Assembly (NCBI GenBank): GCA_018292915.2
Contig: JACVVK020000202.1
Span: 74,501 to 138,500 of the forward strand
DNA: 64,000 nt
Reading direction: 5' to 3'
Source: Batillaria attramentaria
Taxonomy: Eukaryota; Mollusca; Gastropoda; Batillariidae
This document shows positions 23,724 to 35,012 of the stretch, piece by piece (positions within the stretch are counted from its first letter, which is position 1; each line of letters begins with the position of its first letter). A model generated the notes under the pieces. It had not been told where the DNA came from. It saw only the letters and a program-made list of their open reading frames with translations, and did no database searches. A program made the translations under genes and the position numbers.

Positions 23724-24121
23724 GCTAAACATCCTCTCCATTTTAAATGCCCCTCCGCCATCCCATTCCCCTCCACCCCGACCATCCCTGAACTACACGT
23801 CCATTCTCACAGCAGCCCCATCAAATCTCCATTTCATACAATTACACAAGTAAAAATGTTCGTGTTCGGGGGTTACGGGTTAATAACATAAAAGAAAAAA
23901 GAAATTAGAAAAGGTCGTACCAGTGTAAAATAAAAAAAAAAAAGATGTAAACGTTGGAGAAGGTTTCATAAAAGAATAGGCCGCATAAAAATGAAAGGAT
24001 GTTGTTAGAATGCAAACAAAAAAAAAGTCGTACTCAAATAAAAAGAAAAAGTAAAACGGTGAAATAAAGCAAGGCCGTGTTAAAATTAAATTCGAACCGA
24101 AAAAGACACGGTTCGGCTAAT

Positions 24122-24122
<1 letters not shown>
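23724..24122. other. Unassigned A-rich sequence
   Basis: A-rich from 23890 to 24110. Nothing recognised. Confidence 0.35.

Positions 24123-24182
<60 letters not shown>
24123..24182. repeat. (AC)n microsatellite
   Basis: About 30 AC units. Confidence 0.95.
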
Positions 24183-24184
<2 letters not shown>

Positions 24185-24423
24185 TTCTTATTTTTGCACG
24201 TGATGGCCTAGACGCTGGAGAAATTCTCTGAAAGAATTCGGTGGACCCCCTTGAAGAACTGGATGAATTGACCAAGCGAAATTACCAGTGACACAGTAAG
24301 AACAGCCTTTGCCTGCTGGGTATTGCGGAGCCGTGTGTGACAAACTAACGGATATCACAAGTCAGCCTGACCGTTTTCTGGTTCAGGAAGGTTATTTCTT
24401 GGGTGAGGGCGTGATTGATAAGG

Positions 24424-24475
<52 letters not shown>
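24424..24475. repeat. (TG)n microsatellite
   Basis: About 26 TG units. The open frame across it is an artefact. Confidence 0.95.
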
Positions 24476-24476
<1 letters not shown>

Positions 24477-25793
24477 CAGGCAGTTAAAATGCAATTTCAG
24501 CAAAGTCCTGTGAAAAAGAAAATTAAATTGTCTGGGTCGGTTCAAGGCCCAGTACAACGATTGTAGGCGCGTCAAGACCCCTTTAAGAGCTTTTGTACCA
24601 AGCATCAATTGAAAACTCGTGGACGCACAAACAGTGAAAAGAGAGAGAGAGAGAGTTCAGTGTGTCTGTCTCTGTATCTCTCTCTCTCTCTGTCTCCCGC
24701 CGCCCCCCCCCCCCCCCCCCCCCCCCCCAACTTCCTCTGCCGTAGTTTACCAGACAGATCGTTAGATACATTCTCGCGAAACTGATTAACCCACGATTAC
24801 TCAACTAATTCTCTCAATTAATTCTCATTCTTATCACCATCAGCAGCAGTAGCAGCAGCATCTCTGTCTCTTCATCTTCTGTTTCTTCTATTTCTTCTTC
24901 CAGCGACAAATTCGCCCCCCACAGTCGGCATCGCGACCCTCATTCATTTAACCGTGTAGCTCTACGTCTGACGTGAACGACAATACAGCATGCCTTTCAT
25001 TCCTTCCGGCTGGCCGACGGTTCCTCGTTAATAAGCCATACAACAGACAACCAAATACAATAAAATGTCTATGTGTCATAGAATGTTTTTTCGTTCTGCT
25101 TCTTTTTTTTTTAAGTTGAGGGCTTTTTAATAAAAGAAAACCGAGTACAATAAGGCGGACTAAAACGTCTATGTGCCATGGAATGGTTTTGTTTTGCTTT
25201 GTTGTTGTTGTTGTTGTTGTTGTTTTATTTGATTGGGTAAGGGCTTTCCGTTAATAAGTAATACAAAAGAAAACCTAGAACAATGAAGGGAAATAAAATG
25301 TCTGTGTGGTGTCTTACGAGCATGGCTGTGTCTTTTTTTGGTTTGTTTTGTTTTTATGCTGAAAGATAACAGCTCTATTGTTCTTTTGAAGATTGAGTGA
25401 GACAGAGAAGTTGCTACGTTAAGTGTGTCATATTGTGTTTTAGTAATGTAAATCTGTTTCCCGTGATCCAGAAGTTTCTATTGTTATCACGAGTATTCGA
25501 GAAGTGGTGACCTTGTTTCGACTGTAGCTAATCTAGCATCGGGGGGGCTGTACGCACTTAGGGTAAAGGACTGAGTCTCCCGGAAATTCCGTGCAAATCG
25601 CTTTGTTATGCCTTGTTTACGATTAGAAGGTGTTATATAACGCGCCTAGAGTCGGCGGGTGTGTACTCGATTTTTGTTAAGTTTAAAAAAAAAAAAAGTA
25701 ATAAGGTGATTCACTTTCTGATTTTTGATTGGTTCTTTTATAATAGTGGTTCAGAGTGTGCTAGAATGCTGTGACTATATATAAGACCCTGAG

Positions 25794-25795
<2 letters not shown>
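24476..25795. other. Unassigned sequence with simple repeats
   Basis: GA and CT stretches lie at 24640-24692 and a C-run at 24702-24728. (GTT)n lies at about 25200-25222. No gene is recognised. Confidence 0.4.
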
Positions 25796-25833
<38 letters not shown>

Positions 25834-26077
25834 ACGAGAGAAGCTTATATGTGCGAAGCTTGAGAGTGCAGAGAAGTACTGTAATAAACTCTACACGGTT
25901 ATAACTTTTCTACGCGCTCACGAATCTTTTGTGAGTGAAAGAGACAACACGCAGTCTATAAGAACTCGCTACGTGAGGAGTGTTCGCCTGCGTGTCATCG
26001 TAATCCGCGGTAAGACGACGGGCTCTTCAAACATTTCTCCACACGTAACATGGTGTCGCATGAATTCTGTGTGTGTG

Positions 26078-26109
<32 letters not shown>

Positions 26110-26215
26110 TGTGTTTCTTTTTCTTTTCTTTTTCTTTATCCCCTTTTTTTTCTCTCCCCCCAACTCCCCCCCCCCTCCCCCACCTCCCCTTTTTTCCATT
26201 TTCTTTTTTTCTCTT
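25796..26215. repeat. TG arrays and pyrimidine-rich tract
   Basis: (GT)n at 25796-25831 and 26069-26111 (the second ends in GCGT units), followed by a T/C-rich tract to 26220. The 163-codon plus frame spanning both arrays is not supported as a gene. Confidence 0.85.
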
Positions 26216-26514
26216 TCTTTGGGACACCGCACCCCACAGTCTATGTCATATCTGCACGATTTCTCAATGCCAATGTTCACCCATTGACAGAACACTGTGG
26301 TGTGAGCTTTAACTTACTCCGGGCAAGAATGGTCGATAATTTTGTCTAGGCTTTTTCTTGCAGTCACGTTTCTCGTGTCTCTCGTTTTGTTTCTTTCCCA
26401 GAAGAAGGAGACGAAGGTTTTAATGGCGATTGTGACATATTGGATGTTTTCTGTTGTCGCTTAAATCTGAATTGCCTCTCTTTTTCTCTTTCCCTATTCA
26501 TTGATTTGTGAGTG

Positions 26515-26695
26515 CTAGGGTGGGTCGGTGGGTGTTTGGGAGTTCAACGTCCTTTTCCACCACGTATGGGTGATATCAAAGACGGGGCAACGAGAAAAAA
26601 AAAAACCAGCACAAATTTTTGGCCCCAGCTGGGATTCGAGCTCACGGCCGGAGCATTGAAGTTCCACAGCTCTATCCGATTCAACCGATAACAAT
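26515..26695 (-). mobile_element. tRNA-derived SINE (family A), diverged
   Basis: Minus-strand copy with an A-run expansion (26595-26605) within the CTTTTTC segment and a degenerate head. The GTGGAAAAGGACGTTGAAC core and a box B-like GAGCTCGAATCCCAGC are visible. No clear target-site duplication. Confidence 0.85.
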
Positions 26696-26859
26696 CCATA
26701 ATTATTTGTTCTGAATGTTCCATGGATGGTTTACCCGTAGAGAGTTTGTATGGCCTTAACTATCGTGCAACGTGTTACAGTGATTCTGTTCGTGTCACAA
26801 GGGCGTTCGAGGTAGGGGACTGAAGTTCTGCGTTAGTTTTCACAGTCAATTCTTCTTTG

Positions 26860-26865
<6 letters not shown>

Positions 26866-26888
<23 letters not shown>
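26866..26888. repeat. (CT)n microsatellite, with (GTT)n at 26912-26931
   Basis: Short dinucleotide and trinucleotide arrays lying beside the Tc1-like fragments. Confidence 0.9.
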
Positions 26889-26891
<3 letters not shown>

Positions 26892-26939
26892 TGTGTGAAA
26901 ATGGGTGTTCTGTTGTTGTTGTTGTTGTTGTTTGATCCT

Positions 26940-27138
26940 TCTGCGCATTCCGGGAACTTAAAGTTGTCACGTACGATTACCTGTGGGATGACATTACAGA
27001 TGCTGACGAGGGCCTGCTGAAGGTGCTGGCGATTCTGTCCCAGGCCCCTCAGTCTTCTTTTCATTGGACATGTTGGACTGGGCTGATGTCTGGTGAGATG
27101 GCAGGCCATGGCAGAACTGGAATATTGTTGTTGCCTTG
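26940..27138 (-). pseudogene. Tc1/mariner transposase fragment (C-terminal), minus strand
   Basis: On the minus strand the frame reads NIPVLPWPAISPDISPVQHV and then, after a frameshift, MKRRLRGLGQNRQHLQQALV with ICNVIPQ. This is the C-terminal part of a Tc1-type DDE transposase, normally NI.VLPWPA.SPDLNPIEHLWDEL..R. The last catalytic D should lie in the SPD segment. Frameshift and stop codons make it a relic. It faces the plus-strand fragment directly. Confidence 0.75.
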
Positions 27139-27172
27139 CTGATGCATTCATCGCCCAGACAAATCACTTCCC

Positions 27173-27495
27173 TCAAAGCTCAGTGATGGTGCCACTGTCT
27201 ACACTGATCTTGTCTTCATCAACGACAGCCTGAACGCTGTGGGCTACCGGGACAACATTGTTCAGCAGCATGTGGTGCCTTACATACAGTGTCACCCCAA
27301 CACCAATCTCCAGCGTGACAATGTCCGTCCGCATGTGGCTCGAATTGTGATTGTGTATCTGAACCAGAACAATATTCCAGTTCTGCCATGGCCTGCTGAC
27401 TCGATCACCACACAACCCAGTCGAACATGTTGGGGATGAAATGAAAAGAAGACTGAAAGACCTGGTAAATCCACCACAGAATCGATTTAATTTAA
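27173..27495 (+). pseudogene. Tc1/mariner transposase fragment, plus strand
   Basis: An open frame from 27173 gives TDLVFINDSLNAVGYRDNIV, then QRDNVRPHVARIV (second catalytic D of the DDD/DDE triad) and NNIPVLPWPADS. A frameshift then breaks the SPDxNPxEHxWDE region; the EHVGDEMKRRL remainder is visible in another frame from about 27420. The N-terminal DNA-binding domain, first catalytic D and terminal inverted repeats are not visible. A dead copy of a cut-and-paste transposon. Confidence 0.8.
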
Positions 27496-27815
27496 AACTT
27501 AAACTGTCTCTTTTTTCTTTTTTTGCAATTCAGATGTGACTGTGATATGCCAGTTGTATCTCCAGCGCTGCCGCGCACGCGCCGCTCAGCTTACAAACTC
27601 CAAAACCACACCATGCGTCTTTGCAGTCAAACTGTGAGTAAACGAATAACTGAGAATATTCAGATTTTCGCATCACATTTAGAAAGGAATGCACTTTATT
27701 CTTGCTTCTAAAAGTATCTTCTAAACTATTATCGATCTTGAGATATTCTGAATTAAATGATGGGAGAGAAGTTGACAATGGGAAGTGTGAGAGCAAGGGA
27801 GAGGATGGCGAGACA

Positions 27816-27883
<68 letters not shown>

Positions 27884-28608
27884 GCTCAATAAATCAACGA
27901 AAAGCGGCTTCAAAATAAAATAGCTTTTATACCTTTCGCAGCTAACTATGACTGACGGGAAATACAAGTAACTAGACGGGGGGGGGGGGGGGGGAGGAGA
28001 CACACACACACACACACACGTCAGTGTTGGAGATCGCGGCTTGGCCGCTGATTCACAAGCAATCTATTCAGAATAATCTTTTCCCTGCATCCTTACTTTT
28101 TCACTCTGCAAACTGGCCGCGAGACATAAGGGGAAAAAAAAAACCCTCCGCAATCACAGGGATCGCACGTTTCTTAACGAGCACCAAGCACGAGCAATAT
28201 CCTACATGAGACACATCAAACACTACCTCAGGCTGCCATGCAAGGCTCAGCTTCTCCTTCCTAGACACTGTAATCAGTTCCACAGACATCAAACGTTCCC
28301 CTCTCTCTCTCTCTCCCTCTCTAATGCGTTTGCCGTCTTTCGCTGCGTTACCGGTGGGCAAACTGCACGACAACGACCAATCCACGACTTTATAATCCTG
28401 ACAAGCGTGATTTTATGAGGCGTATTCGCTGTCTCAAAGCTCCTCCATGAGGGCGGATTTCCCTAGGTTCGCTAGCGTTTGGCCAGAGATTTGGAGCTGG
28501 AAAGAGGAAGCAGTTAGTGCTGAAATGATCACTGTCGCATCGTTTAGGCGACAGGCAATGTCGCATGTATTCTTCTTGTGCGTTCCCTGCGGGACTCTGC
28601 CTTAAATG

Positions 28609-28610
<2 letters not shown>
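27496..28610. other. Unassigned sequence with GA, GACA, G and CA runs
   Basis: (TG)n/(GA)n/(GACA)n lies at 27816-27882, a G-run at 27979-27994 and (AC)n at 27999-28019. No gene is recognised. Confidence 0.5.

Positions 28611-28671
<61 letters not shown>
28611..28671. repeat. (TG)n microsatellite
   Basis: About 30 TG units. Confidence 0.95.
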
Positions 28672-28675
<4 letters not shown>

Positions 28676-28697
28676 ACCCATACCATATACCACATAG

Positions 28698-28785
28698 TGG
28701 GCGATAAGGGGTGATTTAGGACATAAGGGGCAATAAGGGTTGATTTAGGACATAAGGGATAATAAGGAGTAATTTAGGACAGGTT
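28698..28785. repeat. Three-copy 29-bp tandem repeat
   Basis: Units of the form GGGCGATAAGGGGTGATTT / AGGACATAA are repeated three times with small changes. Confidence 0.9.
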
Positions 28786-29205
28786 ACTCCGCATGGCTTT
28801 TTGATTTCCTCACAAAATTGGAGCGTGACTTCACCAGTCACGAGCTACCCGGTGCGGTCATATCAAAATGCCGTACGAGACGAGACTGCACTGACCATCG
28901 TATCCGTAACGGTTTTGCGGAGTAATTGCGGAAGCTGCTTCAGAAACTGGTACAGTTTTGGCGACAATGGCCATTTTAGCGCGTTTAGTGGTGGAACCAC
29001 CCATCCGATTTTGCCTTGGAAAAGTGTCGGAGTACGTTATTCACCTAAAGTGATCACGGCGATTTTGTTAAGGCGCCTTTGACGCAATATCCTGTGCCGT
29101 TTCACAGGGGGCTAAACAAGATGGCCGTCTGTAATACGAGTGACTCTATGCTTGAAAACTTCGCTTTTGAGTGAGGAAAAGTATTTTTCTTAGAGGTGTT
29201 ACTCT
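28786..29205. other. Unassigned sequence
   Basis: Open frame 28801-29082 (93 codons, plus) has no motif I recognise. Confidence 0.3.
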
Positions 29206-29535
29206 GCTTTTTGTTGTTGTTGTTAGTGTTGTGGGTTTTTTTCTTGTTTGTTTGTTTGTTTGTTTAGTTGCTGTTTTTGTTTTCGGGTTTGCTTGTTTTT
29301 TGTTTTGTCTTTTGGTTTTGTTTTGTATTTGGCTTTTGTTTTTTGTTTGTTTGTTTGTTTGCTTTTTGTTTGTTTGGTTATTGTTTTATTTGTTTTGTTT
29401 TATTTTTGGTTTTGTTTTTGGTTTTTTGTTTGGTTGGTTGGTTTTTTGTTGTTGTTGTTGTTGTTGTTGTTTTGTTTGTTTGTTTTTTGTTGTTGTTTGT
29501 TTGTTTGTTTTTTTTTGGGGGGGGGGGGGTCGGAA
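29206..29535. repeat. G/T-rich low-complexity tract
   Basis: (GTT)n and (GTTT)n variants for over 300 bp, ending in a T-run followed by a G-run (29510-29530). The Phe/Cys/Leu-rich frames of about 130 codons are artefacts that only resemble membrane proteins. Confidence 0.9.
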
Positions 29536-29942
29536 AGGGGGGGGGTTTCCAACGGATTGACACTATTCGCAGCGACACAAAGGAGCCTAAAGAAATTCTA
29601 CACCTTGAGACCTTGACGCTATGTGCACCAGCCGACATCATTATATTTTACAAATGTGGCAAAACGTGAAGCGTCGTCGAAACTGAAGCCCTGAACAAAG
29701 CTCCAGCAGAAGATGAAACCTGGAGCCGAGCCAAAGGCAAAGGTATCATTTTCTTGGTTCACGAGTTATAGGTTCGCCCTTCCGGCAGTCATTTTGTTTA
29801 ACACCTAATCCCTCCCGCCTTCCCATAGCCCCCTCCCACAGACCCTTGTGTCATACTTTGAGCTGAGGCTTATCGGGAGAAGCTTTAAAACAGGTTTCAA
29901 TGCTTCCTGAGGAGAGAGAGAGAGAGAGAGAGAGAGAGGTGG

Positions 29943-30120
29943 TGATTGGGTGTTGGGTGTTTTGGGGGGTTTAACGTCCTTTTCCACCACATACGGGTGA
30001 TATCAAAGACGGGGCAACGATGAGAAAGCCAGAACAAATATTTGGCCCCAGCCGGGATACGAACTCACGACCCGAGCATTAGAAGTCCAACGCTCTACCA
30101 TTCGGCCACCCCGGCTCCCC
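29943..30120 (-). mobile_element. tRNA-derived SINE (family A) within a GA tract
   Basis: Complete minus-strand copy, flanked by GAGAGAGGTG on both sides (ending at 29942 and starting at 30121). Box A TGGCCGAATGGTAGAGCG and box B GAGTTCGTATCCCGG are intact. Confidence 0.93.
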
Positions 30121-30660
30121 GAGAGAGGTGTGGTGAGGGGTGGGGATGGGTGGCGGGAGGGAGCACTACCTTGAACCTATAACTATGGTCGGCTCCAAAT
30201 GCACTCCATGATAATGAATGCAGGTTGGTTTGGTTGTACTGAGGTTTAGTAAGGACGATGACGACAATTTTAACAGCAGCGAAGATAATTAAAAAAAAAT
30301 AAAAAATAAAAATAAACTCGCGCCTCTATTTGAACTGACCTGCAAACGTTTCACGCATTAAACAACATTACAGGACATCAAATGACGCATTCTAATGATA
30401 GATTTAAGAGGGAGTGGTAAGGGAGTCACACTCCGTGTTAAAACCTCATATCCAGATCAGCTTGGATCCGCTTTAAAAAAAAAAAAAAAGGGAGGAACGG
30501 CCCCGTCCTACAAAGTTGTTTCTCCAAATTTCATGTTATTTTGTCTGTTTTGTTGTTATTGTTGCCGGTTCTCCCCTCTCCAAGTTCTACCAATGACACT
30601 AGATTCTCTACGACCTCGACCGATTAGTCACGTGACTGGGGGTGGGGCCGGGTGGGGGGA
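30121..30660. other. Unassigned sequence with a partial hairpin-family motif
   Basis: CCCCGTCCTACAAAGTTGTT (30501-30520) followed by TCTCC matches the left arm of the hairpin that ends the repeats at 32083 and 43236. An A-run lies at 30473-30489. Confidence 0.45.
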
Positions 30661-30720
30661 GAGAGAGAGAGAGACAGACAGACAGAGACAGAGAGACACA
30701 GAGAGAGAGAGAGAGAGAGA

Positions 30721-30892
30721 GTGGGTGGGTGGGTGTTTAGGAGTTTAACGTCCTTTTCCACCACGTAAGGGTGCTTTCTAAGACGGGGCAACGAGAGAAA
30801 GGCCAGCACAAACATTTGGCCCCAGCCGGGATTCGAACTCTCGACCCGAGCATTGAAAGTCCAACGCTCTACCATTCGGCCACCCTGGCTCC

Positions 30893-30894
<2 letters not shown>
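30721..30894 (-). mobile_element. tRNA-derived SINE (family A) within a GA tract
   Basis: Complete minus-strand copy with GA arrays on both sides (30659-30720 and 30895-30928). Box B is GAGTTCGAATCCCGG. The variant GTGCTTTCTAAG replaces GATATCAAAG in the 3' domain. Confidence 0.92.
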
Positions 30895-30930
<36 letters not shown>

Positions 30931-30937
30931 CAGTTCC

Positions 30938-31340
30938 GTGAACTAAACATTTGACGTCAGCCTCAGGCAGGTCGTCATACACAGACAGAGAGATGACGTC
31001 AATTCCGCGAACTAAACATTTTCACGTCAGCCTCTAGCACTGCTATCGTCTGAGGAAGCTTGTTTATGTCTTGTGATTTCCCTGTTGGCTTTGTGGCTTC
31101 CCCGATTGAATTATTTTTCACATGAAATCTGGAAGATCTAGAGGGCTGGTTAAATGTCGGAGGCAGTGACGATACTTGCTTATTTTGTCTGTGAACTAAG
31201 CGTTTGACGTCAGCTTCACACTGGTGGTATGACAGATGATGCTTGTGCATGTCTTGTGATTTCCCTGTTGCTTTTGTGACTTCCCTGGCTGAACTAATTT
31301 TTACATAAAATCTGGAAGATCTAGAGGGCTGGTGAAACAT
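30938..31340. repeat. Tandem repeat of about 185 bp
   Basis: Two long units (about 31008-31191 and 31192-31340) share GTCTTGTGATTTCCCTGTTG and AAATCTGGAAGATCTAGAGG. A partial unit (GAACTAAACATTTGACGTCA) precedes them. The 113-codon minus-strand frame simply reads the repeat twice. Confidence 0.88.
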
Positions 31341-31499
31341 GGACTAGAATACCTTGGATTGTACTTATGAAATCGAAAATTTGGAACTCTTTTGACCGGT
31401 GCTTCTCGCAGAAACTTGAAAAAGTTATGTTTATCTAAAAGTTCAGTTATTCTAAATGCTAAAGATATAATAGTGCAGTAGTTCCTGTCATATGTGCAG

Positions 31500-31880
31500 T
31501 TGTCACACTAGACAAAAACGCCGGGATGATAAGTAATTTGCAGTAGTCTTTTCATAGATATTTGATCTTATGTGCAAACCACCCCTACCTCGGAAATATT
31601 TTTTTTACACAAAACCAGTCAGAGCTACAGAGCTGTAGCACTAATCAATGCAGTGTGATTGGGTGAACTTCCAAAGTCTAGAAAATGAAGGAATTTGAAC
31701 AACTTTTTCGAAAAAATTCGTAACATGACCGATTTTTTAAAATTGGCGATAACTCTTCTGAAAATGCGGCAGGCTAAAAATCGTGAAAGGTAGCTCTGGA
31801 GAAGGTGATTTCCCATTTCATCTCAAAGTAAAAAGGCCTCCATCGAGGTGGTTTAGGAGATAGCCATCATTACATCCGTC

Positions 31881-31911
<31 letters not shown>

Positions 31912-32124
31912 TTCCCGCCAAAAAGAACGCAGCAGCAAAGTGTGCACGTAAGGTGTCTATGACGCAGATTTCGTTACGTCACTGTGTGCGTGAAAGTAAG
32001 TATTGTTTGGAGAAACGTCACAGTCTTGTTTTGTATCACTGAAACTTGCTGCTGCGCGTAGCAAAATCTGCCCCGTCTCATAAAGTTGTTTCTCTATAGA
32101 GAAACAACTTAAAAAGGGGGGGGG
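31500..32124. mobile_element. Hairpin-ended repeat H, copy 1 (Helitron-like, unproven)
   Basis: Order of parts: a core with GGCGATAACTC (about 31743), a conserved GGTTTAGGAGATAGCC segment (31850), a CA array (31880-31906), TGACGCAG ... TTACGTCA (about 31960-31982), and a perfect 28-bp palindrome at 32083-32110. The same order occurs at 42400-43273. Architecture resembles non-autonomous Helitron-like elements with tandem cores, a microsatellite and a 3' hairpin. No coding sequence is present. Confidence 0.5.
32083..32110. repeat. Perfect 28-bp palindrome
   Basis: AAGTTGTTTCTCTA followed immediately by its exact reverse complement TAGAGAAACAACTT. It can form a cruciform or RNA hairpin. Confidence 0.95.
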
Positions 32125-32925
32125 GGATTTAATATCTGTTCAGACAGCAGAGTTTGCCTACGGGGCTTACTGGTATGGCTAAAATAAAAAAAATAAAAAA
32201 GAAAGAAACAAAATCCAGATTCTTTGTGGAACACTTAGTGAGATGGAGGCCTTCTATTCAAAGCACGGTGTTCGTATTTGCGCTAATGCGCAAGCCCCAA
32301 ACGTGCCCGGAAGCAGAGGGATTGTTGGGAAGCCAGCGAGAAAAAATGAAATGGCTGCAGTTCCGCTCAGCAAAAGGCGATTTTAGGTGCACGTTAGAGG
32401 GCTCTTTGCATCTTGCTGTTTCAAGAAAAAGAGAAAGTTTGTAACTGTGCGAAATCTTGTTTTCTTAACAAGCTTGCCACAACCGTGAACTTTCAGAACT
32501 GTGTGCAGTGAAATCAAAGAAAGAGCATTTCAGATACGAATTGTTAGGCCTCACACGATACGAGTTATACTTCTTTTTATTTATTCTTCTTTTGGGCATT
32601 TTATACAAGACATATTTACATACATACATACAATACACAGACAAATGACACACATAGACGCTAACAGTTATACTATATTCATACGTTACATACTATTACG
32701 CCACACATATACGAGTATACACACACACCATTCACTCACACATACATACAGCTTTGCTAGCTACACAGCGATTGGACCAGTGTTTTCGATGTATGAGTTT
32801 AGAATCATCCGACAAAAAACAGAAGAAAATAAGCTGATAATAAGGTTTTCATCGTTCATCTCGATGGCAATGAACAGGACCCCGTGTCACATACGTCAGA
32901 TAGTTTGGAGTTAAACAAAACACTG

Positions 32926-32970
<45 letters not shown>

Positions 32971-33880
32971 CCAGACTGTGAACAAGGATGAATCGGTTTA
33001 TGGTTGGCTTCTTTGATCCAGTTCTGGGTGTACAAAGTTTCCTCGCCTGAAGCTCTGGCTCCTGGGTTAAGCTGGGGACGGGGAAGGTTACAAGCGGTCT
33101 CAGAACTAAAGGTCCACGACCACTTGACTTAAACCCACACCATCCTCTCAACCCTTAGAAGAGCGTTCTTCATTCAAGTTCGTAGCATCTCGTGTCCATT
33201 CCACTGACTTGAATTCTTTATGACCCTGCAATGAGTTGACAGGCAGCCTTTGAAACAGGGGGAGACCAGACACTTTGAAAGGTCAAAGTATTACAGGGTT
33301 GACAGGGCTTGCAAACGGATCGCTAGTTTTGAGTGGAACGTTTGTTGAACCTACAGAGTATTGAAGAGATTAACAAGCTTTTGAAGTCAACCGACGGACC
33401 ATACAGAAGCCTCGAGAAAAGTCACAATTGAGAAGCTGTTTTTAAGTTACAGCGCTCTGCTCCGAGTTTACAGTAAACACGAGCGTGCTGGCTACCAGGA
33501 GGGGATTGAATCTTAGTGAGGGGGGAAAGGGGATGTTTTGGAGGTGTTCTACCATGAGCAGCTGAGGAGGAGACATATGGAGATATACGTGTCTGATTCT
33601 GGTCTGTCAGGGGAATAACAAGGGAGATCAAACGCGGCGTGGGTAAGAGAGGATCATGGGTGAAATCAGGCTTGAAGCAGATGTTGTCTTACTCGCGAAG
33701 AAGGATTACCAGCAGACAGACAGTGCTCTGACGCCAAGAGACGTCTGTCTGCACATTTGTGTTCTGTACAACATTCGCTACCTCATTAAATCATACCCCA
33801 CCCCAAAGAAAAACAACAACAACAACAACAACAACTCGGTGCCACTGATCTGACAAGGTACTGAGCGCAGCAGAGGCTGC
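32125..33880. other. Unassigned sequence with a CT array
   Basis: (CT)n lies at 32930-32968 and (CAA)n at about 33811-33835. No gene or family was recognised. Confidence 0.35.
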
Positions 33881-33882
33881 GT

Positions 33883-33915
<33 letters not shown>
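33883..33915. repeat. (CT)n microsatellite
   Basis: About 16 CT units directly upstream of a SINE. Confidence 0.95.
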
Positions 33916-33918
<3 letters not shown>

Positions 33919-34083
33919 GGAGCCGGGGTGGCCGAATGGTAGAGCGTTGGACTTGTAATGCTCGGGTCGTGAGTTCGCATCCTGGCTGAGGCCAAATATT
34001 TGTGCTGGCTTTTTCATCGTTGCCCCGTCTTTGCTATCACCCGTATGTGGTGGAAAAGGACGTTAACCCCCCCCCCCCCCCCC
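33916..34083 (+). mobile_element. tRNA-derived SINE (family A) within a CT tract
   Basis: Full head and 3' domain, but the tail after GACGTTAA has become an 18-base C-run that leads into (CT)n. It is the first of two SINEs separated by only about 18 bp of CT repeat. Confidence 0.93.
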
Positions 34084-34101
34084 TCTCTCTCTCTCTCTCT
34101 C

Positions 34102-34293
34102 GGGAAGCCGGGGTGGCCGAATGGTAGAGCGTTGGACTTCTAATGTTCGGGTCGTGATTTCGCTTCCCGGCTGAGGCCAAATATTTGTGCTGGCTTTTTC
34201 ATCGTTGCCCCGTCTTTGATATCACCCGTATGTGGTGGAAAAGGACGTTGGAAAAGGATGTTAAACACCCAAACACCCCCCCCCCGCCCCACC
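34102..34293 (+). mobile_element. tRNA-derived SINE (family A) with internal duplication
   Basis: Second of the adjacent pair. The core is duplicated (GGAAAAGGACGTT followed by GGAAAAGGATGTTAAAC), a slippage-type change not seen in other copies. Box B is damaged (GATTTCGCTTCCCGG). It runs into (CT)n and then a long (CA)n. Confidence 0.93.
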
Positions 34294-34294
34294 C

Positions 34295-34375
<81 letters not shown>
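34294..34375. repeat. CT / CA compound microsatellite
   Basis: (CT)n to about 34316, then (CA)n to 34374. Confidence 0.95.
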
Positions 34376-34377
<2 letters not shown>

Positions 34378-35012
34378 GTTCCATGGTTCTATGAGGCAGA
34401 AAATGAACCAGACAACGAGGAAACAATCGCCATGCATTCCATATTCATTCATATTAAAAGGAAACTGTTGCTGTTGTTCCGTGCGCGCTTCTTCCAGGGA
34501 GACTGAGAAGCCACCGGTCCAAACAGTCAAAGAACACAATAGACCTCTGCCACAGAGAAATTTCAACAGCTTCAAAGGAAGTAAGCATCTATTGTGGCTG
34601 CCCCCACGGCTCCTATTCAAGGACCTGCTGCAGAATATTCCGACACGTAAGCTTGTCTCCGTTGTATGCATGCGGGCTTTGGAGAAGCTGAATTGGATGC
34701 TTCTCTGGCTGAAGGCCAGGGTGTTCTTATGATAATTGTCCTCGAGAAAATGTATTTATGCCAAGCTTCTGAAGTCAGGCTTTGAAAGAAAAAAGGATAC
34801 AGTCAACTGGTGGCGATTTATGAAAGAGAAGTAATTCATGAAGGTAGCTAAATCTGGGGAAAGTTTCGATCCACCTCACTACTTGTATGTCAAGCCTGTT
34901 TTTCAACCTAGAATTTTCTTTTCCTTTCAGCAGGAAATACAGCTCCACCTATACCCAGTCGCACCCATCCAAAGGTCATGAGTATTTGACTTAATGATAC
35001 GCTCGTCTTTCC
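34376..35012. other. Unassigned sequence
   Basis: The open frame at 34391-34732 (plus, 113 codons) has no recognised motif. Confidence 0.3.

Noticed and set aside
29171..29669. Cys/Phe/Leu-rich frames that look like membrane proteins
   Set aside because: They derive from GTT/GTTT low-complexity sequence.
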